This document shows positions 44,548-52,750 of a stretch of DNA of 64,000 nt, piece after piece (positions within the stretch are counted from its first letter, which is position 1; the number at the start of each line of letters is the position of its first letter). The DNA comes from Bulleidia sp. zg-1006. GTDB taxonomy: Bacteria; Bacillota_I; Bacilli_A; Erysipelotrichales; Erysipelotrichaceae. The translations under genes were made by a program, and so were the position numbers. The stretch lies in assembly GCF_016812035.1 (NCBI RefSeq), contig NZ_CP069178.1, positions 62,001 to 126,000 of the forward strand, given 5' to 3'. Under the pieces are notes generated by a model that saw nothing but the letters and a program-made list of their open reading frames with translations, ran no database searches and was not told the origin of the DNA.

Positions 44548-46623
44548 ATGCAATTAAGAGATTATAAAGCAAATGAGGTTCGTAATGTTGTCGTACTTGG
44601 TCATTCTGGAGCTGGTAAGTCTTCTTTAATGGAAGCGGCTTTGTATTACACCAAAGGAATTGAGAAATATGGTAAAAACCAAGACGGTACCAGTGCCTTA
44701 AATTACGATGCCGAGGAAGGCAAAAGAGGTGTATCGGTGTATTGTCATGTGGCACCGATTCTTTGGAAAGATATGAAAATCAATCTATTGGATACACCGG
44801 GTTATTTAGATTATCAAGGTGAAGAAGTCACGGGTTTAAGAGTGGGTGATAATGCTTTGATTGTTGTGGATGCGAAAGAATCTTTGAAATCAGGTACGAT
44901 TCGTGCTTGGAAAGAAGCGGTTCTCAGACAACAGCTTCCAACCATTTTCTTCATCAATAAATTAGATGATGAACAAGCGGATTTTCAAACACGCTATGAA
45001 GAATTAAGAGAGAAATTTGGTAAGTCTGTCATCTTATTTGAAAGACCAATTATTGAAAATCGTAAGGTGTTAGGATCGGTTAATATTCTTCGTAAAAAAG
45101 CTTGGTATTATGATCATCCTGATAAGCCGGAAGAAGTGCCGGCTAATCTAAAAGAAGAAATTGATGCTTATTACAATGAAATTAGTGAAGTCATTGCAAT
45201 GGGTGATGATGAATTGATGGAAAAGTTCTTCTCGGGTGAGGCCTTTGATGAGCATGAATTAGCAAAAGGCTTGCGTTTGGGTGTTCGCTCGGGTGAAATT
45301 CATCCGGTTTATTGTGGTAGTGCTGATCAACAAACCGGTATTGAGCGTTTGTTGGATTTAATTCATGAATACTTCCCAAGCTATGCAGAGAAAGGAAGTA
45401 TAGAAGCAGAAGATTTAAAAGGTAATCCGGTTTTATTGGAAACCAATGAACAAGAAGCTCTTAGTGCCTTTATTTTTAAGACAATCGTGGATCCATATGT
45501 TGGTAAGATTTCTTACTTGAAAGTGATGAGTGGTGTCTTAAATAGTGATTCGCAAGTTTACAATCCAAAGAAAGATACAACTGAAAAGGTATCGCAGGTT
45601 TATGTTTTAAATGGCAAATACCAGATTGGTGTAGGTAAATTATTTACCGGTGATATTGGAGCGGTTGTTAAGCTACAAAAAAGTGAAACAGGGGATACCC
45701 TGGGAACTCGTGCTAAAGAAGTGGTTTATCCGGAAATTGATTATCCAAAACCAATGTTGGGCTATGCGATTCATCCTGTTTCCAAAGCCGATGAAGATAA
45801 GATGTCAGTTGGCATTCATAATTTAATGTTGGAAGATAAGACCATTCATTTTATGAATAATGAAGAAACGCATGAACAAGTGTTATACGGGTTGGGAGAT
45901 CAACATATTGATTTAATTCTAAGTAAGCTAAAATCTAAATATAAAGTTCAGGTAACAACGTCAGTTCCAATCATTCAATATCGTGAAACCATTACACAAA
46001 CGGCACAGGCACAAGGTCGTTATAAGAAACAAAATGGTGGTGCTGGTCAATTTGGTGATGTTTGGGTACGCTTTGAACCATGCGATAGTGAGGAAATGGT
46101 CTTTGCAGAAGAGGTCTTTGGTGGAGCTGTTCCAAAACAATTCTTTGCGCCGACAGAAACAGGCTTGCGTGAAGCGATGAAGAAGGGTCCTTTGGCCGGC
46201 TATAAAGTGGTCGGTATTAAAGCTACCCTATACGATGGTTCTTACCACCCGGTGGATTCAAAAGAAAATGCCTTCAAAGAGGCGGCACGTTTAGCTGTTC
46301 AAGCCGGTTTACCAAAAGCAAAGCCGGTCTTATTAGAACCAATCGGTAAAGTGACAGTTATGGCACCGGAGGAATACACGGGTACGATTATGGGTGATGT
46401 TACGAAGAGACGTGGTGTGATTACCGATGTGAGTGCTAATGAAACGGGTGAACAGATTATTCAAGCCGAAGTTCCGATGGCAGAAATGTTAACATACGCG
46501 ACAGAGTTAAGGTCGATGAGTCAAGGCGTTGGTACCTATGTCTTAGAGTTTGACCGTTATGAACCTGCTCCTCGTGACGTATCAGAAAAAGTTATCGCAA
46601 CTAGAAAAGAAGCACAGCAATAA
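44548..46623 (+). CDS. EF-G-like translational GTPase
   Basis: 691 residues. G1 GHSGAGKSS, a switch I region GKRGVSVY in place of the usual RGITI, G3 DTPGYLDYQGE and G4 NKLD are seen; domains II-V follow, with the EF-G domain IV/V region TGTIMGDVTKRRGVI near the end. It is an EF-G paralogue (EF-G2 type) rather than the main FusA, since str-operon neighbours are absent and switch I is altered. ATG 44548 (GAGGTGG upstream) is preferred to GTG 44539. Role unknown: ribosome rescue, recycling or tetracycline-type protection are options. Confidence 0.85.
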   Translation: MQLRDYKANEVRNVVVLGHSGAGKSSLMEAALYYTKGIEKYGKNQDGTSALNYDAEEGKRGVSVYCHVAPILWKDMKINLLDTPGYLDYQGEEVTGLRVGDNALIVVDAKESLKSGTIRAWKEAVLRQQLPTIFFINKLDDEQADFQTRYEELREKFGKSVILFERPIIENRKVLGSVNILRKKAWYYDHPDKPEEVPANLKEEIDAYYNEISEVIAMGDDELMEKFFSGEAFDEHELAKGLRLGVRSGEIHPVYCGSADQQTGIERLLDLIHEYFPSYAEKGSIEAEDLKGNPVLLETNEQEALSAFIFKTIVDPYVGKISYLKVMSGVLNSDSQVYNPKKDTTEKVSQVYVLNGKYQIGVGKLFTGDIGAVVKLQKSETGDTLGTRAKEVVYPEIDYPKPMLGYAIHPVSKADEDKMSVGIHNLMLEDKTIHFMNNEETHEQVLYGLGDQHIDLILSKLKSKYKVQVTTSVPIIQYRETITQTAQAQGRYKKQNGGAGQFGDVWVRFEPCDSEEMVFAEEVFGGAVPKQFFAPTETGLREAMKKGPLAGYKVVGIKATLYDGSYHPVDSKENAFKEAARLAVQAGLPKAKPVLLEPIGKVTVMAPEEYTGTIMGDVTKRRGVITDVSANETGEQIIQAEVPMAEMLTYATELRSMSQGVGTYVLEFDRYEPAPRDVSEKVIATRKEAQQ

Positions 46624-46650
46624 AGGAAATCGAAAAGATTTCCTTTTTTA
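46622..46650 (+). terminator. Terminator after the EF-G-like gene
   Basis: AAAGGAAATC (46622-46631) pairs with GATTTCCTTT (46637-46646), loop GAAAA, then T run. Confidence 0.85.
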
Positions 46651-46714
46651 AAGGGGATTTTTCATTTTGGCGGGAAAGAAATAGATGAGGCAAGAAAAGC
46701 CGAGGAGGAATACT

Positions 46715-47026
46715 ATGTGTGATACCAATGCGGTAGAAATCAGTGGCACCATTGCGGAAGAACCTGTTTATCGAACCACGAAGAACAATCAAGGAATGTC
46801 TACTTTTTGCATTAAAGTGCAAAGACAAGAGCCTTCCAAAGCTAAAGACTTTTTAAATGTGGTTGCTTGGGGTGAACAAGCTAATCTAGTTCGTGAATCA
46901 TATCATGAAGGTGAACGAATTGGGGTAAAGGGTCATCTGCGTAAGCAATACTACATAGGTCAAGATGGAACGAAACGTTATAATCTGCAAATTGTAGCAG
47001 AAGATATCTATCAACCAAAAAGTTAG
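46715..47026 (+). CDS. Short single-stranded DNA-binding protein
   Basis: 103 residues, one OB fold: VEISGTIAEEPVYRTTKN, FCIKVQRQ, FLNVVAWGEQANLV, GERIGVKGHLRKQYY. It lacks the acidic C-terminal tip of normal SSB. GAGGAGG at 46702-46708 supports ATG 46715 rather than ATG 46685. The main SSB is encoded at 63320, so this is a second, tail-less one, like those used in competence or on plasmids. Stands alone between two terminators. Confidence 0.85.
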   Translation: MCDTNAVEISGTIAEEPVYRTTKNNQGMSTFCIKVQRQEPSKAKDFLNVVAWGEQANLVRESYHEGERIGVKGHLRKQYYIGQDGTKRYNLQIVAEDIYQPKS

Positions 47027-47028
47027 AA

Positions 47029-47056
47029 AAAGTGCGGTGTCATCCGCATTTTTTAT
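47029..47056 (+). terminator. Terminator after the short SSB gene
   Basis: AAAGTGCGG (47029-47037) pairs with CCGCATTTT (47044-47052), one wobble, then T run. Confidence 0.8.
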
Positions 47057-47064
47057 GCCATAAT
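47056..47064 (+). promoter_or_regulatory. Extended -10 box, leaderless start of the TRIC-type gene
   Basis: TGC-CATAAT (47056-47064). The predicted transcription start (about 47071) coincides with ATG 47072, and no ribosome binding site is present. Confidence 0.5.
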
Positions 47065-47071
47065 AGTAACC

Positions 47072-47716
47072 ATGGATGCCTTTTCAACTTTTCAATGGAT
47101 TTTAGAAATGCTCGGAACAATTACGTTTGCGATATCCGGTTCCATCATCGGTATACGGTCAAAATTGGATTTATTCGGTGTATCGATGTTGGCAGTGATT
47201 ACCGCTACTTGCGGGGGATTGATTCGTGATGTCATACTGGGTATTTTTCCACCGGTTTCTTTACAAAATCCAAGTTATATATTGTTATCAATTGCAGTTG
47301 GGATTATTACTTTTTGTGTGGTTTACTTTCGTATGGAAGAGAAAATATCGGGACGTAAAAATGCGCGGATTGTCTTATTGTGGATGGATTCCATTGGTTT
47401 GGGTGTTTTTACAGTTGTTGGGATTGCCCAAGCTTATCGCTTGTACCCCCAAAGAAGCAATTCTTTGTTTGTACTAGCCGGTGTTTTGACTGGTGTTGGT
47501 GGAGGATTGATTCGTGATGTGATTGTGAATGATTTGCCACAAATCTTTCGGAAAGACATTTATGCGAGTGCTTCGATTGTCGGAGCCTTGGTGTGTACTT
47601 TGTTAATTCGTATGCAAGTTTCCATGAGTGTTTGGATGTTATTTGGTACAATATTGATAACGATTATACGCTTAGTAGCGGTGTATCGGAAATGGGAGCT
47701 ACCGAAGCTTAAATAA
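47072..47716 (+). CDS. TRIC-type cation channel family protein (UPF0126, YadS/YicG)
   Basis: 214 residues, seven hydrophobic helices in an inverted repeat. Each half has the family motif: CGGLIRDVILG near 48-58 and GGGLIRDVIVND near 141-152. Such proteins form trimeric potassium-conducting channels in prokaryotes; one member is linked to glycine uptake, so substrate is open. No Shine-Dalgarno sequence lies before the ATG; see the -10 box at 47056. Confidence 0.88.
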   Translation: MDAFSTFQWILEMLGTITFAISGSIIGIRSKLDLFGVSMLAVITATCGGLIRDVILGIFPPVSLQNPSYILLSIAVGIITFCVVYFRMEEKISGRKNARIVLLWMDSIGLGVFTVVGIAQAYRLYPQRSNSLFVLAGVLTGVGGGLIRDVIVNDLPQIFRKDIYASASIVGALVCTLLIRMQVSMSVWMLFGTILITIIRLVAVYRKWELPKLK

Positions 47717-47727
47717 AGGAGAAAAAA

Positions 47728-49362
47728 ATGAATGAAGAAAACAAACAAGTCCTCTATCATCCGGTAAAGTTGTCAGTAAAAGCTGAACAATTGGAAAATC
47801 AATGGGCTAAGGTATTAGTTACCAATAAATTTGAAAGTAAAATTTTAGATACTTATTATGAAAACGGAAACTATGTGGCTCGTTTTCTGCCTCGATATGA
47901 AGGTCGTTACAACTATGTTTTCCAAAGCAATTTTGGTTTAAAGGAACATGGCACAATTGATGTGGAAAAAGGACATTTCCATGGTCAAGTTATGGTGAAA
48001 GATGGTCAATTTGTTTATCAAGATGGTAGTTATTTCTATCCTTTTGGTAGTGTTGTAATGGATTTATTACAGTATGAGGAAGAAGAATTTAGAGCATGTG
48101 TGCATGAATTGGTTGAAAATGCTGTGAACTTAGTTTCTTTTTCTATCCTAGCTGACAAACAAGAAACCTTGGATGATGCGTATTGGAGCTATTTATCAGA
48201 TGTAATAGCTTATCTTGAAGATAAACAAATTCAAGCTGAGCTTGTTTTATTGACGGAAGATAGCCCAAGCATTTCTCGTTTGGATTGGTTAAAGATTGCT
48301 TTAAATCGTTTGTCGGTGTTTACAAATGTTTGGTGGAACTTAGGCAATCCAAATGAAGCGATTGTATGGACAAATAATGATTTCAATCTTCTAGCAAAAG
48401 AAATTGTTTCAAAGGATCAAGACCATCGTCTTTTCAGTGTTATTTCAAATGAAATAATGGATGTTGAAAACTCTTCCTTTACACACATCGAATGGGATGC
48501 AAGCGATAATTATGCTAAAGAAATAGAAATGATGAAGTCTTACCATAAACCACTCATCGTTCGTTCTTATGGTCATGAGGGTGGTGATATGGAAGCAATT
48601 ATGGCGCAAGAAGTTAGTCGCCGTATGTGGGATATTATTTTAAGAGGAGCTTCTATTTTTGCCGATGGATTAACTTTGAAGCGCATGCCTCTATTAGCAA
48701 TTTTCTTTGAACAAATGAAGCCGGTCGTTGCTTCAAAAGTATTAAAGGATACCTTAGTTCTAAAAGAAGAGGAGACAACATTAAAGCCAACGATGTCCTT
48801 ACGCTACTTTGGGTACCATACACCAGCTAAAGTGAAATTGGATTTCGATAAGGAAGAAAGCTATCAGGTAGAAGTAATGGATACTTGGAACTTGGCTTTT
48901 AGTGAAGCTTCTTATCATGGACAAGATGAGGTTGTTTTGCCGGAAGAACCTTACATGGCACTATTTATACAAAAAAATAAAGGGATTTCTTTACTGAAAG
49001 AAGCCTATGGTGTAGAAGATGAAATGGAAGAAGAACCAATTCAAGAAGAAGTGGTAGTGGAGGATTACCAAACAGAACAAGAAGAACTTCCATCTTTCGC
49101 AAATGATTTTGATTTTGAATTACCGGATGGACCGGTTGAAAGAGATTTAATTGATGAATTGAAAGATTCTTTTTCCTTGTCTACATTGGATGAAGGTGAA
49201 ACGGAATCATTTTCTTTAACCGATTCTTTACAGGTATCAACTGACTTTGATTTAGTGGACGACGAATTACCGGATATTGTGACACAAGCTCATGACTTCC
49301 GGTTGGATGAAAAAAAGGAAGAAGATTCCTTGGAAATACCTAGTATCCGTTTTTATGATTAA
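47728..49362 (+). CDS. Cytoplasmic glycosidase-like protein (DUF5060/DUF4038-like) with acidic tail
   Basis: 544 residues. An N-terminal beta-sandwich (DUF5060-like, about 8-85), a barrel-like middle (DGSYFYPFGSVVMDLLQYEEE, WWNLGNPNEAIV) similar to the DUF4038 group, and a DUF5605-type beta domain (MSLRYFGYHTPAKVKLDF). The last 130 residues are very acidic and disordered (EEEPIQEEVVVEDY). No signal peptide, unusual for a polysaccharide-acting protein. The expected catalytic acid pair is not obvious, so it may be a non-catalytic relative. AAGGAG precedes the ATG. Confidence 0.6.
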   Translation: MNEENKQVLYHPVKLSVKAEQLENQWAKVLVTNKFESKILDTYYENGNYVARFLPRYEGRYNYVFQSNFGLKEHGTIDVEKGHFHGQVMVKDGQFVYQDGSYFYPFGSVVMDLLQYEEEEFRACVHELVENAVNLVSFSILADKQETLDDAYWSYLSDVIAYLEDKQIQAELVLLTEDSPSISRLDWLKIALNRLSVFTNVWWNLGNPNEAIVWTNNDFNLLAKEIVSKDQDHRLFSVISNEIMDVENSSFTHIEWDASDNYAKEIEMMKSYHKPLIVRSYGHEGGDMEAIMAQEVSRRMWDIILRGASIFADGLTLKRMPLLAIFFEQMKPVVASKVLKDTLVLKEEETTLKPTMSLRYFGYHTPAKVKLDFDKEESYQVEVMDTWNLAFSEASYHGQDEVVLPEEPYMALFIQKNKGISLLKEAYGVEDEMEEEPIQEEVVVEDYQTEQEELPSFANDFDFELPDGPVERDLIDELKDSFSLSTLDEGETESFSLTDSLQVSTDFDLVDDELPDIVTQAHDFRLDEKKEEDSLEIPSIRFYD

Positions 49363-49393
49363 GTAGTATATAATATGTAGAGGGAGAATAATT

Positions 49394-49651
49394 ATGGAAC
49401 CATTAGAATTTAAATTTGATACACAATTATTAATCGATGGCGAAAATCTTGATGAAGATGAAATTGATGAATATATTACCGAAAATTTTGAAGGAGATAG
49501 TTTATTAGTGGTAGGTGATGATACTTTAATTAAGATTCATTTCCACACCAATCGTCCTTGGGAAATTTTGGCATATGGTCAATCCATTGGTGACATCTAT
49601 GATGTGGTTGTCGAAAATATGGAGCGCCAACAAAATGGTTTAAAGGGTTAA
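49394..49651 (+). CDS. Stand-alone FakA/DegV-like C-terminal domain
   Basis: 85 residues. GDSLLVVGDDTLIKIHFHTN, then PWEILAYGQSIGDIYDVVVENMERQ matches the C-terminal region of DAK2/FakA (YloV) proteins, which in FakA binds the fatty-acid carrier FakB. Here it is a separate gene without the kinase domain. GAGGGAG lies upstream. It may cooperate with a FakA or DegV elsewhere. Overlaps the convergent membrane gene by 4 bases. Confidence 0.7.
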   Translation: MEPLEFKFDTQLLIDGENLDEDEIDEYITENFEGDSLLVVGDDTLIKIHFHTNRPWEILAYGQSIGDIYDVVVENMERQQNGLKG

Positions 49652-50115
49652 AGCCCTTTTTTTGTACTTAAAATATAACTATAGAAATAATTCATAGCAA
49701 TCCAATAGCTGTACTCACTTAAACCAGTAATCTTACCTTGACTAATGATGGATAAAGCCGCTAATAAGAAAAACAAACTTAATATTTTCCAAGTGGATGG
49801 GTAACAATAAAATTCCTTTAAAAAAGGATAGGTATAAAGAGCCAATGAAATATTTGCGAAAAGTAAATGAAGCTGTGGATGTATTGGATAAGTAATAAAC
49901 AAAGTCAACAATAAAGAAATCAATAAACAAAAAGAAATTTTATGATATTGAATGCGATAAAGGGTATAGGAAACCTGCAGTGCCATTCCGAAAGCGATAA
50001 GTTGATAGAAAAGAGATTGATTAACCAATCCGCTTAAATTTTCTTGTGGATGAGCTATCCATAAACAAAGATATAAGAAAGACATAATCCATTTAAGGAA
50101 GAAAGAATAATGCAT
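49648..50115 (-). CDS. Uncharacterised membrane protein
   Basis: 155 residues with about five hydrophobic helices and many aromatic residues (LSEYSYWIAMNYFYSYIL near the end). No family recognised. Start chosen at ATG 50115: a TATACT (-10) at 50127-50122 on the minus strand would start transcription exactly there, and no ribosome binding site exists. A TTG at 50130 lies inside that promoter and is rejected. Confidence 0.6.
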   Translation of the reverse strand: MHYSFFLKWIMSFLYLCLWIAHPQENLSGLVNQSLFYQLIAFGMALQVSYTLYRIQYHKISFCLLISLLLTLFITYPIHPQLHLLFANISLALYTYPFLKEFYCYPSTWKILSLFFLLAALSIISQGKITGLSEYSYWIAMNYFYSYILSTKKGL

Positions 50116-50138
50116 ACAATTAGTATACAAGTCTTCAT

Positions 50139-50167
50139 TTGAAAAATTAAGAATGGAGTCTTATAAT
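50139..50167 (+). promoter_or_regulatory. Promoter of the antiporter gene
   Basis: TTGAAA (50139-50144), 17-base spacer, consensus TATAAT (50162-50167). Transcription starts near 50174. Confidence 0.75.
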
Positions 50168-50174
50168 AATTGAG

Positions 50175-50208
50175 GACTCAAGGGCAAGGGCCCGTTGAAG
50201 TCTTTTTT
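50175..50208 (+). terminator. Hairpin with T run at the very 5' end of the antiporter mRNA
   Basis: GACT-CAA-GGGC (50175-50185) pairs with GCCC-TTG-AGTC (50190-50202, two single-base bulges), loop AAGG, then six T. It begins one base after the predicted transcription start and would stop nearly all transcripts unless regulated. Confidence 0.65.
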
Positions 50209-50231
50209 ATTTGGAAAAGAGGAGGATTTGG

Positions 50232-51392
50232 ATGGAATACTTATTTAATCTAGCGATGATTTTATTCGTAGCAAAGTTATTGAGTGTTGGTGCTAAGAAA
50301 TTAAACCTCCCGGAAGTGGTGGGCATGATTTTTGCGGGTTTATTATTGGGACCATCCGGTTTTTCACTTGTGAAGGAAACGGATTTCATTGATAAAGTAG
50401 CGGAAATTGGTGTCATTTTATTGATGTTTGAGGCCGGTTTGGAAACGGATTTAAAACAATTAAAGGAAACGGGATTGAAGTCCACTTTGATTGCCTGTGC
50501 CGGTGTTTTTGTGCCAGTACTTTTGGGAACCGTCTTATTCATGTGTTTTTATGGTTTTGGTCCTTTTGGTTCAGAAGCTATGTTGAAGGGATTGTTTGTA
50601 GGAACGATTATGGCAGCCACTTCAGTTTCCATTACGGTAGCGGTCTTAAAAGAGTTGGGAGTTTTAACTGGAAAGGTTGGGACGACGATTACGGGTGCCG
50701 CTATTATTGATGATGTGATTGGGATTGTGGTTTTAACACTTGTTATGAGCATGAAAGACACAAGTACAAATGTCGGGATTGTTATTTTGAAAGCCACCTT
50801 ATTCTTTGCGTTAGCAATTGGGTTAGGTATTATTATCTACCGAACATTTGCGTGGCTGTCAGCTCGTTATTCCAAACAAAGAAGAATTTCCATCGCTTCA
50901 CTTGTGTATTGCTTAATCATGGCGTATATGGCGGAAACGTATTTTGGTATTGCGGATATTACCGGTGCTTATGTGGCAGGTGTGGTGCTTTGTAACTTAG
51001 ATGATTCCGCTTATATTGAAAGAAGGATTGAAATTAGCTCTTACATGATTTTTGCGCCAGTTTTCTTTGCGAGCATTGGTTTAAAGACAAGCTTTCATTC
51101 AATGAATTTAACTTTATTTTTATTCTCCATTGCTTTTGTGCTTGCATCCATGCTTGGAAAAGTGATTGGTTGTGGTGGGACCGCTCGTTTGTTAGGCTTT
51201 AATCAAAAAGAATCCCTACAAATTGGTTCGGGTATGATGGCTCGAGGAGAAGTGGCTTTGATTACGGCACAAAAAGGATTAGCGATTGGTTTATTAACAT
51301 CTGAATTTTTTACGCCGGTGATTTTCTTAATCTTAGTTAGTTCCTTTGTGACACCAATTGCATTAAAGAAGCTTTTTGGCTCAAAGGCTTAG
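50232..51392 (+). CDS. Cation:proton antiporter (CPA2 family)
   Basis: 386 residues, about 12 transmembrane helices. GLLLGPSGFSLV, LLMFEAGLETDL and the ion-binding Asp-Asp pair in GAAIIDDVIGIVVL (about 152-165), plus MMARGEVALI near the C-terminus, define CPA2 (NapA/KefB-like) exchangers. It has no C-terminal TrkA-N domain, so the closest functional type is Na+/H+ (NapA-like) rather than KefC. GAGGAGG precedes ATG 50232. Expression appears to pass through the hairpin at 50175. Confidence 0.92.
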   Translation: MEYLFNLAMILFVAKLLSVGAKKLNLPEVVGMIFAGLLLGPSGFSLVKETDFIDKVAEIGVILLMFEAGLETDLKQLKETGLKSTLIACAGVFVPVLLGTVLFMCFYGFGPFGSEAMLKGLFVGTIMAATSVSITVAVLKELGVLTGKVGTTITGAAIIDDVIGIVVLTLVMSMKDTSTNVGIVILKATLFFALAIGLGIIIYRTFAWLSARYSKQRRISIASLVYCLIMAYMAETYFGIADITGAYVAGVVLCNLDDSAYIERRIEISSYMIFAPVFFASIGLKTSFHSMNLTLFLFSIAFVLASMLGKVIGCGGTARLLGFNQKESLQIGSGMMARGEVALITAQKGLAIGLLTSEFFTPVIFLILVSSFVTPIALKKLFGSKA

Positions 51393-51526
51393 ATGAAAGG
51401 AATTTGTTAAGAAAGCATCTTAAGCAATCCAGCTAAAGCGATATATAACAAAATCATAAAAACGGTTTGGGACTTTAAAAGTCCAAATCAGATAGTAGAA
51501 GAGTAGTTCTCAAAGTGTAACATTAT
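51393..51526. other. Intergenic after the antiporter
   Basis: No gene. One imperfect hairpin (TTTGGGACTT near 51467 with AAGTCCAAA near 51480, one bulge) is the only structure noticed. Confidence 0.35.
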
Positions 51527-51637
51527 GTGTTGATCGTTAAGAAGGTGATAAAACCTGTTGCCAAATATATCCATCGAAACGTAGTTAAACCAATTATCCA
51601 GTTTGCAAAAAATAAAATACTGAATCCTATCGGTTAA
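51527..51637 (+). CDS. Possible 36-residue basic peptide
   Basis: The frame from GTG 51527 (or GTG 51545) gives IKPVAKYIHRNVVKPIIQFA, then KNKILNPIG and TAA. It is strongly basic with a hydrophobic face if helical, like leaderless antimicrobial peptides. No good ribosome binding site. Could equally be chance or a remnant. Confidence 0.25.
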   Translation: MLIVKKVIKPVAKYIHRNVVKPIIQFAKNKILNPIG

Positions 51638-51673
51638 TTTTTTAAGAGATTATGGAGATAAAGGAGGCAGAAG

Positions 51674-51826
51674 ATGAAGAAGAAAAATTTACTAGGGATT
51701 ATGACAATAATTGTATTGACAGTAGTATTGATTGGAGATGGTTACTATAACGGCTATTTGATAGAGTATATAGAGATAAATTTAATTAATAAAATGATAA
51801 GCAAGTGTAATCAGCTTATTAACTGA
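51674..51826 (+). CDS. 50-residue membrane or secreted peptide
   Basis: AAGGAGG lies 6 bases before ATG 51674. The product starts MKKKNLLGIMTIIVLTVVLI, a signal-anchor or signal peptide, then GDGYYNGYLIEYIEINLINK and a short polar tail with one Cys. The stop codon is in the loop of a strong hairpin that follows. A real small gene seems likely. No family recognised. Confidence 0.5.
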   Translation: MKKKNLLGIMTIIVLTVVLIGDGYYNGYLIEYIEINLINKMISKCNQLIN

Positions 51827-51835
51827 TTACACTTG
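51802..51835 (+). terminator. 13-base perfect hairpin ending the small ORF
   Basis: CAAGTGTAATCAG (51802-51814) pairs with CTGATTACACTTG (51823-51835), loop of 8. Only a weak T tract follows (TTCCTT). Confidence 0.65.
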
Positions 51836-51955
51836 TTCCTTCATGCCTAAAAGCTATAGCTTCAGAGTATAGCTACAGTGTCATTGTATCCAAGACAGAA
51901 GAAAACTAGAAAGAAAGATAGACAAGTAGTGAATTTTTAGATAAAATAATTGAGC

Positions 51956-52039
51956 GCCCTCGTGATGAAATTGGTAGACGTAGGGGACTCAAAATCCCCC
52001 GGTAGTGATACCGTGCCGGTTCGAGTCCGGCCGAGGGCA
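51956..52039 (+). tRNA. tRNA-Leu (CAA)
   Basis: 84 bases with a class II variable arm. Acceptor GCCCTCG/CGAGGGC, anticodon loop CTCAAAA giving CAA (codon UUG), T loop TTCGAGT, discriminator A. CCA not encoded. An ISL3 remnant starts 70 bases downstream. Confidence 0.95.
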
Positions 52040-52106
52040 CTGAATAATATATCGCTAGTGTCCGCTAGCAGGTAAAAAGTCAGTTAAATACTGATTTTTT
52101 TTATTT

Positions 52107-52724
52107 ATGATTAACGATTCAATTAGTTCTATCATCGCTCTTAAAAATGATGAAGTAGAATACTGTAAAGAGGTAATATCTAAAAAGAATAATAAAGATG
52201 TACACACCTTCCATGTACGCTTAGTAAACCACGGAGGTAGATGCCCTAAGTGTGGCACCTTCTCCGAAAAAGTTAAAGCATACAGAGAAAGAACCATCAA
52301 ACACTCTATCTTTCTCCAAGATACTTGTACTATTAAATACTCTGCTAGAAGATTTATATGGACCGGCTGCCATTCCACCTTTTATGAAGATAATCCCTTC
52401 CAAAAACAGTATAAAGCTTTCTCTGATAAAAAAGTTCCTGTATCGGTTACTACTGTAATGTCTATCTTTGATGAACACGTTCAACCGGAAAGGAATATTC
52501 TTTCTACTAGTATCGCTTTAGATGTGTTCTATTTCTCTAGGAAAGCTAGGAAGAAATATGCCCTTATGATACTTAGTTTAGACAAAGGTTATATCATCGA
52601 TATTCTTCCTAACAGGGAGAAGAACTCATTGGCTTATATGTGTTTTCATAATTCCAAGGTATGTGTCGATCCTTTCCATGTACTAAAACTGATTAATAAA
52701 GCTTTAGATGAACTGCCCCATTGA
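52107..52724 (+). pseudogene. ISL3-family transposase remnant
   Basis: 205 codons. N-terminal zinc finger (HGGRCPKCGTFSEKVKAYRE) and YSARRF are typical of ISL3. ENPF-like DNPFQKQYKAFSDKKV follows, then the sequence jumps to DKGYIIDILPNREKNSL and VDPFHVLKLINKALDEL. About half of the usual 400 or more residues is missing, including most of the DDE region. Inactive. It begins right after tRNA-Leu and a GCTAG..CTAGC palindrome at 52051-52068. Confidence 0.8.
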
Positions 52725-52750
52725 AAATGGACAGTTCAAAATGGGGCTTT
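52715..52750. other. Hairpin at the right end of the ISL3 remnant
   Basis: GCCCCATT (52715-52722) pairs with AATGGGGC (52740-52747), then TTT. A competing stem GAACTG/CAGTTC (52710/52732) overlaps it. It may terminate transcription of the remnant. Confidence 0.5.

Noticed and set aside
49648-50130. TTG 50130 as start of the leftward membrane gene
   Set aside because: It lies in the -10 box that would drive transcription from ATG 50115.
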